A stretch of 8,504 nucleotides of DNA from Anaerolineales bacterium (GTDB taxonomy: Bacteria; Chloroflexota; Anaerolineae; Anaerolineales; DRMV01), in assembly GCA_027026295.1 (NCBI GenBank), contig JALVOR010000362.1, positions 1 to 8,504 on the forward strand. Direction: 5' to 3'. A program made the translations under genes and the position numbers. Within the stretch, counting starts at the first letter, position 1. Every line of letters starts with the position of its first letter. Positions 1 to 6,419 of the stretch are shown one piece after another. A model generated the notes under the pieces. That model saw nothing but the letters and a program-made list of their open reading frames with translations, did not search any database and had not been told where the DNA came from.

Positions 1-81
1 CAAGTCATGGAAACCTGTTGTGGCTTGCACAACTTCCGATTGAACTTCAGACCCTGGCACTATGACCCTGTCCCTACTTAA
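1..81 (+). pseudogene. C-terminal end of a probable DDE-type transposase (partial)
   Basis: Frame 1 is open from the window edge to a TAA at 79-81 and encodes 26 residues. They include the stretch METCCGLHNFRLNFRPW, which resembles the end of IS transposases and DDE endonucleases, where a Cys-rich helix is followed by LHNFR. The rest of the gene lies outside the window, so it could be an intact transposase ending here or a broken remnant. The resemblance is recalled, not searched. A second frame is open over 3-65 and gives a bland hydrophobic tail, which is less convincing. If the call is right, an IS end lies between about 82 and 140, directly before the cytochrome unit. Confidence 0.45.
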
Positions 82-84
82 ACC

Positions 85-105
85 GTGATAATGTCTAATT
101 ATTAC
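85..105. promoter_or_regulatory. Imperfect palindrome, candidate operator upstream of the cytochrome genes
   Basis: GTGATAAT (85-92) and ATTATTAC (98-105) form an inverted repeat with one mismatch around a 5-base centre. The site lies just upstream of the candidate -10 at 114-119, where a regulator would overlap the -35 region. It does not match the FNR consensus well, and a Fur-like reading is only loose. It could instead be part of an IS terminal region, because it follows the transposase-like frame directly. Confidence 0.3.
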
Positions 106-110
106 TATTA

Positions 111-119
111 TGGTATACT
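111..119 (+). promoter_or_regulatory. Candidate extended -10 promoter for the cytochrome unit
   Basis: TGGTATACT fits an extended -10 (TGn followed by TATACT at 114-119). No good -35 hexamer is visible at a 16-18 base distance. Transcription would start near 126 and leave a leader of about 114 bases before the ATG at 240. The surrounding 85-140 stretch is much more AT-rich than the rest of the window, as expected for a promoter. Confidence 0.45.
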
Positions 120-164
120 TTTATTAATCCCCAATTAATCTCGCTGTTTTGTCTGTGTGCAACG

Positions 165-237
165 AAGGAGGTGAGCCCACCACGAAGACAAAATTTTACG
201 AGACCGATTGATTTTTTGCTCACCAGCAAAGGAGGTG
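165..237 (+). promoter_or_regulatory. Leader with two Shine-Dalgarno-like sites and a hairpin before the start codon
   Basis: GAAGGAGGTG occurs at 165-173 without a usable start codon at normal spacing; the GTG at 171 lies inside it. AAAGGAGGTG occurs at 228-237, correctly placed for the ATG at 240. TTTGCT (215-220) can pair with AGCAAA (225-230) around a 4-base loop, putting a small stem against the functional ribosome site. GGTG (170-173) can pair with CACC (178-181) across the upstream copy. The second site fixes the gene start at 240; any regulatory role for the rest is inference. Confidence 0.4.
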
Positions 238-239
238 TA

Positions 240-794
240 ATGAAAGGAAAACGCCGTATCGTCTACATCCTTGCAGGCATAGCCGCCGTGCTCGTCCTTG
301 CCATTGTGGCATGGATGATCATGGAAACCGGCGTGGAAGTAACCTCCCATGCGGGTTTTTGCGGCACCTGCCACGCCATGGAACCCATGGTGGCGTCGTA
401 TAAGGAATCCATCCACGGCGGAAACAACCCCTACGGAGTGGCGGCAGATTGCACCGCATGTCACACCTCCCACGAGAATGTAGTGGACTTCTTCTTCGCC
501 AAAGCCCGTTCAGGCACGCACGATATCTGGGTGACTTTGGTGACAGACGAATTGCACAGGGATTGGCAAGCCAAACGCGAACGTCGCGACGAGTTCGTTT
601 ACGATTCTGGCTGCCTGACCTGCCACAGCAATCTGGAAACCATCACCGCCGGACATGGCGTACACGCCAAATACTTCGCAGGTCAAACCGACCGAAAATG
701 TGTCGATTGTCACCCCGGCGTAGGCCACGAGGGGCTGAACAAATACCTGCTGTTGAACAAATACCGCTACTACGAAGGGCCGTTGGTTCCTTAA
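240..794 (+). CDS. NapC/NrfH-type membrane tetraheme cytochrome c (HaoC-like quinol dehydrogenase)
   Basis: This 184-residue protein has one N-terminal membrane helix (about residues 7-28, preceded by a Lys/Arg-rich MKGKRR) that acts as an uncleaved anchor. Four CxxCH heme sites follow at C41-H45, C71-H75, C125-H129 and C154-H158. The first reads CGTCHAM, and the Met two residues after the heme His matches the NrfH feature in which this Met binds heme 1. Size, single helix and four hemes fit the NapC/NirT/NrfH family, which oxidises quinol at the outer face of the membrane and passes electrons to a partner reductase. The partner is almost certainly the octaheme protein encoded 22 bases downstream, as in epsilonproteobacterial haoCA. 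The start at 240 is chosen for its strong ribosome site (231-237); an in-frame GTG at 171 would add residues ahead of the membrane helix and has no proper ribosome site. Family assignment is secure; the HaoC rather than NrfH role comes from the neighbour. Confidence 0.9.
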   Translation: MKGKRRIVYILAGIAAVLVLAIVAWMIMETGVEVTSHAGFCGTCHAMEPMVASYKESIHGGNNPYGVAADCTACHTSHENVVDFFFAKARSGTHDIWVTLVTDELHRDWQAKRERRDEFVYDSGCLTCHSNLETITAGHGVHAKYFAGQTDRKCVDCHPGVGHEGLNKYLLLNKYRYYEGPLVP

Positions 795-816
795 ACAATC
801 CAACCGAGGAGAACCT

Positions 817-2181
817 ATGAGCCGCCAACGCAATTTGACCTATATTCCTTTTCTGGTAACACTGCTACTCATTGTCGGCATCGCGCTGTTGAGCGCGTGC
901 AGCGGTGGGCAAGCGGCCTCGTCTAACCAAAACCAGAACACTCAGAACACCGCGAGTATTGCCCCCAATGCTCAGGGGCTGACCGACGAGGCGCGCGCCT
1001 GTGTCGAATGTCATGCAACCAAAACCCCCGGCATCGTCAACGACTGGGACCACAGCAAACACGCCAGTGCGGGCGTTACCTGTCTCGACTGCCATGAGAC
1101 CACGCCCGACTCCCCCATGCTGTTGAAAGACATCAAGGGGCATGAGGAAGTCACCGCGTCGCTGTCCATGCTGGTGCCGCCTTCCACCTGCGCCAAGTGC
1201 CACGAAAAAGAGGTGAAAGAGTTCGACGCCAGCGGCCACCATCGCGCTGCCCTGCAGGTGGAAAACAAGGATGCCATGCAAACCTTGATTCACCACCACG
1301 AAGGCCGCGATTTTGAGGGCCTCGACGGTGCCTCTGAGGAAACCGGCTGTATGCAGTGCCACGGCAAGCGCATTGAGGTGGACGAACACGGCATTCCCAC
1401 CGCCGACACCTACCCCACCTCGGGCATCGGCAACATCTACCCCAACGGCGAAGTGGGCAACTGCACCGTTTGCCACACCCGCCACAAGTTCACCATCGAA
1501 GAATCTCGCAAACCCGACGCCTGCGCTTCCTGCCACCTGGGGCCCGACCACCCCGACATCGAAATCTACGAAAACACCAAGCACGGCCAGATTTACGCTG
1601 CCGAAGGTGAATCGTGGAAGTGGGATAGCCCGCCCGGTGACTGGGAACCCGGCGACTATCGCGCCCCCACCTGCGCCACCTGCCACATGAGCGGCATCGG
1701 CGACCTGGAACCCACGCACAACGTTTCCCAGCGCCTCTACTGGAACGCCTGGGCAAAGGTTTCCAAACCGCGCGATTCAGACGACCCCATGTCCATGCTC
1801 ACCGGCCACGCCGACGAAGGCCGCGCCGAAATGAAGCAGGTCTGCGCCCAGTGCCACAGCAGTGCCATGACCGACAGTTTCTTCGCCAGCGCCGACAAGG
1901 CCGTGAAACTCTACAACGAAGCCTACTATGCCCCGGCCAAGAAAATGCTGGACGACCTGAAAGCAAAAGGGCTGCTGAAAGAAAACCCGTGGGCTGACGA
2001 ATTCCAGATTCTCTACTACCACCTGTGGCACCACGAAGGCCGTCGCGCCCGCCAGGGCGCCCTCATGGGCGGCCCCGACTGGGCCCACTGGCACGGCTTC
2101 TTCATCCTCCAGCAAGACCTTTACAGGATGCAAGACATCTACAACTACCGCATCGAAACCGGCGAAATCGAGAAGCCGTAA
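817..2181 (+). CDS. Octaheme c-type cytochrome of the hydroxylamine oxidoreductase family, lipoprotein
   Basis: The protein has 454 residues with eight CxxCH sites, starting at C62, C89, C125, C178, C216, C236, C286 and C343. Order and family features fit HAO: a GPDHP segment at 242-246 followed by EIY and KHG, where D244-H245 would be the active-site Asp-His pair, and a C-terminal GRRARxGA block (408-415) followed by GGPDWAHWHG (418-427). Heme 4 (C178-H182) would be the catalytic heme. No CxxCK site is present, which argues against NrfA and the octaheme nitrite reductases. A signal peptide ends in the lipobox LSAC, so Cys28 should be lipid-modified, followed by a Gln/Asn/Ser/Thr-rich linker (about 30-53). 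The residue expected to crosslink to the catalytic heme appears to be Trp422 rather than Tyr, which suggests reduction of nitrite, hydroxylamine or NO rather than hydroxylamine oxidation. The ribosome site GAGGAG (806-811) supports the start. It is likely co-transcribed with the upstream quinol dehydrogenase and ends at a strong terminator. Family sure; substrate and direction inferred. Confidence 0.88.
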   Translation: MSRQRNLTYIPFLVTLLLIVGIALLSACSGGQAASSNQNQNTQNTASIAPNAQGLTDEARACVECHATKTPGIVNDWDHSKHASAGVTCLDCHETTPDSPMLLKDIKGHEEVTASLSMLVPPSTCAKCHEKEVKEFDASGHHRAALQVENKDAMQTLIHHHEGRDFEGLDGASEETGCMQCHGKRIEVDEHGIPTADTYPTSGIGNIYPNGEVGNCTVCHTRHKFTIEESRKPDACASCHLGPDHPDIEIYENTKHGQIYAAEGESWKWDSPPGDWEPGDYRAPTCATCHMSGIGDLEPTHNVSQRLYWNAWAKVSKPRDSDDPMSMLTGHADEGRAEMKQVCAQCHSSAMTDSFFASADKAVKLYNEAYYAPAKKMLDDLKAKGLLKENPWADEFQILYYHLWHHEGRRARQGALMGGPDWAHWHGFFILQQDLYRMQDIYNYRIETGEIEKP

Positions 2182-2204
2182 CCACCAAACCCAGCAACTT
2201 ACTT

Positions 2205-2237
2205 CAGCCCCTGCCCCTCCGCAGGGGCTGATTTTTT
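2205..2237 (+). terminator. Intrinsic terminator of the cytochrome unit
   Basis: CAGCCCCTGC (2205-2214) pairs perfectly with GCAGGGGCTG (2221-2230) around a 6-base loop. One A and then six T follow at 2232-2237. It begins 24 bases after the octaheme gene stop, which makes the two cytochrome genes a closed transcription unit. Confidence 0.92.
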
Positions 2238-2581
2238 GTAAAAACATTCCACCCCACGGAAGCGAGCAAATGCCTCAGGAGCAAAGTCTTACCCCCAAGC
2301 GCCACAGAAAACACAGAAATAAGGCAATTCGTGAAACGTTACTTCGTTAATTCGTAGAAAACCAAAGCAACACCTTGCCGCTTTCAACCTCCTCTGCACC
2401 TCTTTGTGCCCCTCTGTGCCTTGGCATTATCCCCTCTTTGTGTGCTCTGCTTTCTTTGCGCCTTAGCGTTACAAAAAATCCATGTGCATCCGTGACGATC
2501 CGTGTCATCCGTGGCCCGTCTTCCCAAGGCTGAACAGTTACGATTCGACAACATCTGCCTGCACCCTCAAAAAACGTTTCC
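2238..2581. repeat. Gene-free stretch made of low-complexity dispersed repeat modules (block 1)
   Basis: I see no credible gene here. The stretch is a mosaic of short phrases such as cacagaaaacacagaa, AATTCGT (twice, 2326-2332 and 2349-2355), repeated cctctgtgcc/cctctttgtg units, tttctttgcgcc, and repeated catccgtg/gatccgtg units. Two modules recur in inverted orientation in the region before hisS: 2325-2346 matches the reverse complement of 7418-7439 at 19 of 22 bases, and 2475-2517 matches the reverse complement of 7326-7368 at 35 of 43. A third, AAGGCTGAACAGTTACG (2526-2542), recurs in direct orientation. Such material looks like a non-coding dispersed repeat family; its role is unknown. 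Confidence 0.75.
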
Positions 2582-2610
2582 TTGACATCCGCATCGCCGT
2601 GGGTTACAAT
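2582..2610 (+). promoter_or_regulatory. Consensus sigma-70-type promoter for the regulator and korAB
   Basis: A perfect -35 TTGACA (2582-2587), a 17-base spacer and -10 TACAAT (2605-2610) place the transcription start near 2617. That gives a leader of about 37 bases before the GTG at 2654. It is the best promoter in the window, and no terminator separates it from korA, so it may drive the whole regulator-korA-korB set. Confidence 0.85.
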
Positions 2611-2615
2611 CCCCA

Positions 2616-2633
2616 GTATTATCAGAATAATGC
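2616..2633. promoter_or_regulatory. Candidate autoregulatory operator at the transcription start
   Basis: ATTAT (2618-2622) and ATAAT (2627-2631) form an inverted repeat around CAGA, with one further outer G-C pair at 2616 and 2633. It sits on the predicted transcription start just ahead of a GntR-type regulator gene, where such regulators often bind their own promoter. The repeat is short and AT-rich, so chance is possible. Confidence 0.35.
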
Positions 2634-2653
2634 GATTGATGTGAGGATTCCCC

Positions 2654-3346
2654 GTGAGCAAATGGGAACAGTTTCCTTTGTTACAATATCTCGCGAATGC
2701 CGCCGCCCCTGATGAGCAGGAAACCCATCTTCCACCCCTCAAACAGGCAGGGGAAGATCTGGGGTGGAGCATCACCCGAGTACGCGAAGAACTTGCCGTC
2801 GCCAAGGCGTTAGGGTTTGTGGAAGCCCGCCCGCGCGTGGGGCTGCGCCGCCTTCCTTACACCTTTGCCCCGGCAGTTTCCCTCAGCCTGCACTACGCCC
2901 TGGCGCTTGAACGAGACCGCTACTTTACCCAATTCGCCGACCTGCGCCGCAAGGTCGAAGCGGCTTACTTCCACCAGGCCGCACAACTGCTCACTGAAGA
3001 AGACAAAAACCACCTCAAAAAACTGGTCCAATCGGCGTGGAAACAACTGCGCGGCAACCCGATTCACATCCCTCACGATGAACATCGCGAACTGCATCTC
3101 ACAATCTACAAACGGCTGAACAACGTCTTCGTGCAAGGCATTCTGGAAGCCTACTGGGATGCTTACGAATCCGTAGGTTACAGCCGCTACACCGATTACA
3201 CCTACCTCAGCAAGGTTTGGGAATACCACCAACGCATCGTCGATGCCATCTGCAGCGGCGACTACAACGCCGGCTACCAGGCTCTGCTTGAGCACACCGA
3301 GTTACTCTATCACCGCCCCGTAGACAGGGAACGACCACAAAATTAG
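2654..3346 (+). CDS. GntR-family transcriptional regulator, FadR-like with FCD domain
   Basis: The 230-residue product has an N-terminal winged helix (about 26-67). The pattern LPPLKQAGEDLGW, VREELAVAKALGFVEARP and a Gly-Arg wing matches the GntR DNA-binding domain. The helical C-terminal part (about 85-220) resembles the FCD effector domain: H148 in the RELH segment, H192 in YHQRIVDAI and H214 in LLEHTELL fit its usual metal-ligand histidines. The position normally holding Asp, four residues before H148, appears to be His144, with Asp142 nearby. The start is the GTG at 2654, supported by GAGG at 2643-2646 and seven bases of spacing. FCD regulators generally sense small organic acids. The next gene begins 43 bases downstream on the same strand, so control of the 2-oxoacid oxidoreductase is likely. 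The effector is unknown. Confidence 0.85.
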   Translation: MSKWEQFPLLQYLANAAAPDEQETHLPPLKQAGEDLGWSITRVREELAVAKALGFVEARPRVGLRRLPYTFAPAVSLSLHYALALERDRYFTQFADLRRKVEAAYFHQAAQLLTEEDKNHLKKLVQSAWKQLRGNPIHIPHDEHRELHLTIYKRLNNVFVQGILEAYWDAYESVGYSRYTDYTYLSKVWEYHQRIVDAICSGDYNAGYQALLEHTELLYHRPVDRERPQN

Positions 3347-3389
3347 CAAATCCGGCTCAGCCGATATAAACCCAAGGAGAGATGAGGTT

Positions 3390-5222
3390 ATGGCCAAACA
3401 AACGCAACCAGCCTCCCAAAACGGTGCTGTGGTGAACGATTTTTCCATCACCGTCAGCACCATCAACGGCACAGGCAGCCAGACTTCCAACCTGACCATC
3501 ACGCGTGCCATTTTCAAGATGGGCATTCCCGTACAGGGGAAGAACATCTTCCCTTCCAACATTCAAGGGATGCCCACGTGGTACACCATCCGCATCAGCA
3601 AGGAAGGCTTCCTTGCCCGACGGGAAGAGCACGAAATCGTGATTGCGATGAACCCCGCCACCATCAAAGACGATATCGAAGACGTCATGCCTGGCGGTGT
3701 GCTTTTCTACGCGGATCACCTGAAACTGCCCATCCAGCGTGACGACATCACCATGTATCCAATGCCGGTCAAGAAACTGGCGCGGCAATCGGGCGCCCCC
3801 ACCAAATTGCGCGACTATGTCGCCAACATGGTCTATGTGGGCGTGCTGGCGGAAATCATCGGCATCGACATGGATAAAATCCATGCCGCGCTGGATTTCC
3901 ACTTCAAGGGCAAGGAAGGCCCCATCAACCTGAACTACGGCCTCATCGAAACCGCCGCTCAATGGGCAAAAGAAAACCTGGAAAAGAAAGACCCCTACCG
4001 CCTGGAACCCATGGACGCCACCAAAGGCTACATCATGGCCGACGGAAACACCGCCGCTGCCCTGGGCGCCCTCTACGGCGGCGTACAATTCGTGGGCTGG
4101 TATCCCATTACCCCGGCTTCCAGCCTGGTGGAAACCATGAACCAGTACATCCCCAAACTGCGCAAGGACCCCAAGACCGGCAAGAACACCGTGGTGAGCG
4201 TGCAGGCTGAAGACGAACTCGCCGCCGTGGGTATGACCATTGGCGCCGGTTGGGCAGGCTTGCGCTCCATGACCTCCACCTCTGGCGCGGGCATCAGCCT
4301 GATGGGCGAATTTCTGGGCCTCGCCTACTACGCCGAGGTGCCGATCGTGGTTTGGGATGTACAGCGCGGCGCACCCAGCACCGGCCTCCCCACCCGCGTG
4401 ATGCAGGGCGATATCACCCAGGTTGCCTTCATCAGCCAGGGCGACACCGACGCGATTATGCTCATCCCTAAAGACGCGCAGGAAGCCTTCGAATTCGGCT
4501 GGCGCGCTTTCGACTACGCCGAGCGCTTGCAAACCCCCGTCTTCGTGATGAGCGATCTGGACATCGGCCAGAACCAGTGGATGGTCAAACCCTTTGAATA
4601 CCCCACCGAGCCGATGGATCGCGGCAAAATCCTGTGGGAAGAAGACCTCGAACAGTGGGAGAAAGAAGGCAAGGCCTGGGGCCGCTACCTGGATGTAGAC
4701 GGCGACGGCGTTCCCTACCGCACCGTCATCGGCAACAAGCACCCCAAAGCCGCCTACTTCACCCGCGGCACCGGCCACGACGAATTCGCCCGCTACAGCG
4801 AAGACCCCGAAGTATGGACCCGGGTACTCAAGCGCATCAAGAAGAAGTTCGAGAACGCCCGCGAAATGCTGCCCAAACCCGAAATTGGCACCATGGAAGG
4901 CGCTTCTTTTGGCATTATTTCCTTCGGCTCCAACGACCCCGCCATTCAGGAAGCCCGCCATTACCTCAAGGAAGAAAAGGGCATCGCCACCGACTACCTG
5001 CGCCTGCGGGCTTACCCCTTCTCGCAAGAGGTCAAGGACTTCATCGCCAGCCACGACAAACTCTATGTGGTGGAAATGAACCGCGACGGCCAAATGCGCC
5101 AACTGCTGCAACTGGACGTCCCCGACATGGCCGACAAACTGTTCTCGGTTGCCAAAGGCGATGGCCTCCCCCTGACCGCCCGCTGGATCATGAACACCAT
5201 TCTGGAAATGGAAGAGGAGTAA
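3390..5222 (+). CDS. korA: 2-oxoacid:ferredoxin oxidoreductase, fused gamma-alpha subunit (KorA-type)
   Basis: The 610-residue product begins with a gamma domain (about 15-200), which has GTGSQTSN near the start and FPSNIQGMPTWYTIR at 54-68. An alpha subunit follows: YPITPASSLVETM (238-250) of the pyrimidine-binding thiamine-diphosphate domain, VQAEDELAAVGM (271-282), TSTSGAGISLMGE (295-307), and RGAPSTGLPT (326-335). The C-terminal domain carries VEMNRDGQM (561-569). This layout is typical of KorA, which with KorB oxidises 2-oxoglutarate or a related 2-oxoacid with CoA to an acyl-CoA, CO2 and reduced ferredoxin, or runs in reverse for carbon fixation. It is cytoplasmic. No separate delta ferredoxin subunit is seen, as expected for this two-subunit class. 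The start at 3390 has AAGGAG (3374-3379) and GAGG (3384-3387) upstream. The enzyme class is sure; 2-oxoglutarate over pyruvate or branched-chain acids is the usual assignment but is not proved. Confidence 0.92.
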   Translation: MAKQTQPASQNGAVVNDFSITVSTINGTGSQTSNLTITRAIFKMGIPVQGKNIFPSNIQGMPTWYTIRISKEGFLARREEHEIVIAMNPATIKDDIEDVMPGGVLFYADHLKLPIQRDDITMYPMPVKKLARQSGAPTKLRDYVANMVYVGVLAEIIGIDMDKIHAALDFHFKGKEGPINLNYGLIETAAQWAKENLEKKDPYRLEPMDATKGYIMADGNTAAALGALYGGVQFVGWYPITPASSLVETMNQYIPKLRKDPKTGKNTVVSVQAEDELAAVGMTIGAGWAGLRSMTSTSGAGISLMGEFLGLAYYAEVPIVVWDVQRGAPSTGLPTRVMQGDITQVAFISQGDTDAIMLIPKDAQEAFEFGWRAFDYAERLQTPVFVMSDLDIGQNQWMVKPFEYPTEPMDRGKILWEEDLEQWEKEGKAWGRYLDVDGDGVPYRTVIGNKHPKAAYFTRGTGHDEFARYSEDPEVWTRVLKRIKKKFENAREMLPKPEIGTMEGASFGIISFGSNDPAIQEARHYLKEEKGIATDYLRLRAYPFSQEVKDFIASHDKLYVVEMNRDGQMRQLLQLDVPDMADKLFSVAKGDGLPLTARWIMNTILEMEEE

Positions 5223-5226
5223 AATC

Positions 5227-6255
5227 ATGGCGAAAACAAACGCCCTCGGTCTGAGCATTGCCGATTACAAAGGCGCCCCTACCACCCTGTGCCAGGGCTG
5301 CGGCCACAACTCCATCATCAGCCAGATCATCTCCGCAGTCTTCGAAGAAAACCTGCCGCCGGAGGCCGTGGTGAAATTCAGCGGCATCGGCTGCTCCTCC
5401 AAGGCCCCTACCTACATGTTAGGCCGCTCCTTCGGCTTTAACGGCCTGCACGGCCGTATGCCTTCCCTTGCCACCGGCGCCCTCTTCGGCGACCTCTCGC
5501 TCATCGGCATCGGCATGAGCGGCGACGGCGACTCTGCCGCCATCGGCATGGGACAGTTCAAGCACATCATCCGCCGCAATATGCCCCTGGTTTACATCGT
5601 CGCCAACAACGGCGTCTATGGCCTCACCAAGGGTCAGTTCTCCCCCACTTCTGACCGCGGCCTGAAACTCAAAAAGCAAGGCGTCAACCCCTTTGAACCG
5701 GTAGACGTGTGCATGGAAGCCCTGGCCTCCAACGCCACTTTCGTAGCCCGCACCTTCGCCGGCGACCCCAAACAGGTAAAAACCCTCATCAAGGCCGCCA
5801 TGCACCACAACGGCATTGCCATTCTCGATATCATCAGCCCGTGCGTTTCCTTCAACAACCAGCCCTCTTCAACCCAATCCTACGAATGGGGCAAACAGCA
5901 CGAGGTGTTGCTGCACGAAATGCAGTTCCACCCCGACGCGAAGGAAATCCAACTGCACGGCGAAATGAAGCCCGGCGAGGTGCGCGAAGTAACCATGCAC
6001 GACGGCTCGGTGCTGGTGCTCAAGCAGGTGGAACGCGACTACGACCCCACCGACCGCTTTGCCGCAATCCGCGCGCTGGAAGAAGCCAAAGAAAAGCACA
6101 TCCTGCTCACCGGCCTGCTCCACATCGACACCGAGCGCCCGTCGCTGACCGAACTTTACGAACTTCCCGACGATACCCCCTTCAATCGAATGCCACAGGA
6201 CCGGCTGCGCCCTGCGCCCGAAAGCATCCAAACCATCAACGACTTGATGTTCTAA
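5227..6255 (+). CDS. korB: 2-oxoacid:ferredoxin oxidoreductase beta subunit (KorB-type)
   Basis: The 342-residue protein carries the thiamine-diphosphate motif GDGDS (99-103) and ends the motif with NNGVYGLTKGQ (127-137). Cysteines C22, C25 (in CQGCGHNS), C56 (GIGCSS) and C206 (SPCVSFNN) fit the four ligands of the single 4Fe-4S cluster of this subunit class. HGRMPSLATGA (75-85) is also typical. The long C-terminal tail (about 240-342) is the usual KorB tail rather than a ferredoxin domain. The gene starts four bases after the korA stop. Its ribosome site GAGGAG (5214-5219) is encoded by the last Glu codons of korA, so the two are translationally linked and made together. The cluster would pass electrons to a soluble ferredoxin encoded elsewhere. 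Confidence 0.94.
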   Translation: MAKTNALGLSIADYKGAPTTLCQGCGHNSIISQIISAVFEENLPPEAVVKFSGIGCSSKAPTYMLGRSFGFNGLHGRMPSLATGALFGDLSLIGIGMSGDGDSAAIGMGQFKHIIRRNMPLVYIVANNGVYGLTKGQFSPTSDRGLKLKKQGVNPFEPVDVCMEALASNATFVARTFAGDPKQVKTLIKAAMHHNGIAILDIISPCVSFNNQPSSTQSYEWGKQHEVLLHEMQFHPDAKEIQLHGEMKPGEVREVTMHDGSVLVLKQVERDYDPTDRFAAIRALEEAKEKHILLTGLLHIDTERPSLTELYELPDDTPFNRMPQDRLRPAPESIQTINDLMF

Positions 6256-6275
6256 ACCGTCATCACCTCCTTGGA

Positions 6276-6310
6276 ATAGTGCGCAAGCCGACTCACGGCT
6301 TGCGCACTAT
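6276..6310. terminator. Perfect 15-bp hairpin after korB, without a T-tract
   Basis: ATAGTGCGCAAGCCG (6276-6290) pairs base for base with CGGCTTGCGCACTAT (6296-6310) around the loop ACTCA. It begins 20 bases after the korB stop and is followed by CGTTAACC, not a T run. It may act as an mRNA 3'-end stabiliser or a factor-dependent stop rather than a classical intrinsic terminator. It is symmetrical and could serve either strand. Confidence 0.6.
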
Positions 6311-6419
6311 CGTTAACCACCTGGAGCCTCGCTCAACAGAAAACCACAAAGCGCACAGCAACCGACGGCCCCGTCGCTGTCCCCTCCCGCTTTCCCGGAA
6401 ACGAACAACGCCATTGAGG

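Noticed and set aside
17..33. GTTGTG-GCTTG-CACAAC dyad as an operator or terminator
   Set aside because: It falls inside the transposase-like coding frame, has no T-tract and is short enough for chance.
171..239. GTG start at 171 for the tetraheme protein
   Set aside because: The GTG lies inside a ribosome-site-like sequence with no spacing, and it would add a polar extension ahead of the membrane helix. The ATG at 240 has a proper site.
865..1719. 284-residue minus-strand frame opposite the octaheme gene
   Set aside because: It is antisense to an unmistakable eight-heme protein, and its composition is that of a shadow frame.
2238..2581. Repeat block 1 as a CRISPR array
   Set aside because: There are no equal-length direct repeats with regular spacers and no cas genes; the modules are degenerate and irregular.
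2482..2712. 76-residue plus-strand frame over the repeat and promoter
   Set aside because: It reads through the promoter, leader and first codons of the regulator in another frame, with repeat-derived content.
2347..2805. 152-residue minus-strand frame across repeat block 1 and the regulator start
   Set aside because: It crosses repeat phrases and the antisense of the consensus promoter, and has no recognisable domain.
3357..5258. 633-residue open frame on the minus strand opposite korA
   Set aside because: It mirrors korA almost exactly, is rich in Gly/Ala/Val/His/Phe as expected from antisense of GC-rich codons, and shows no domain. korA itself is certain.
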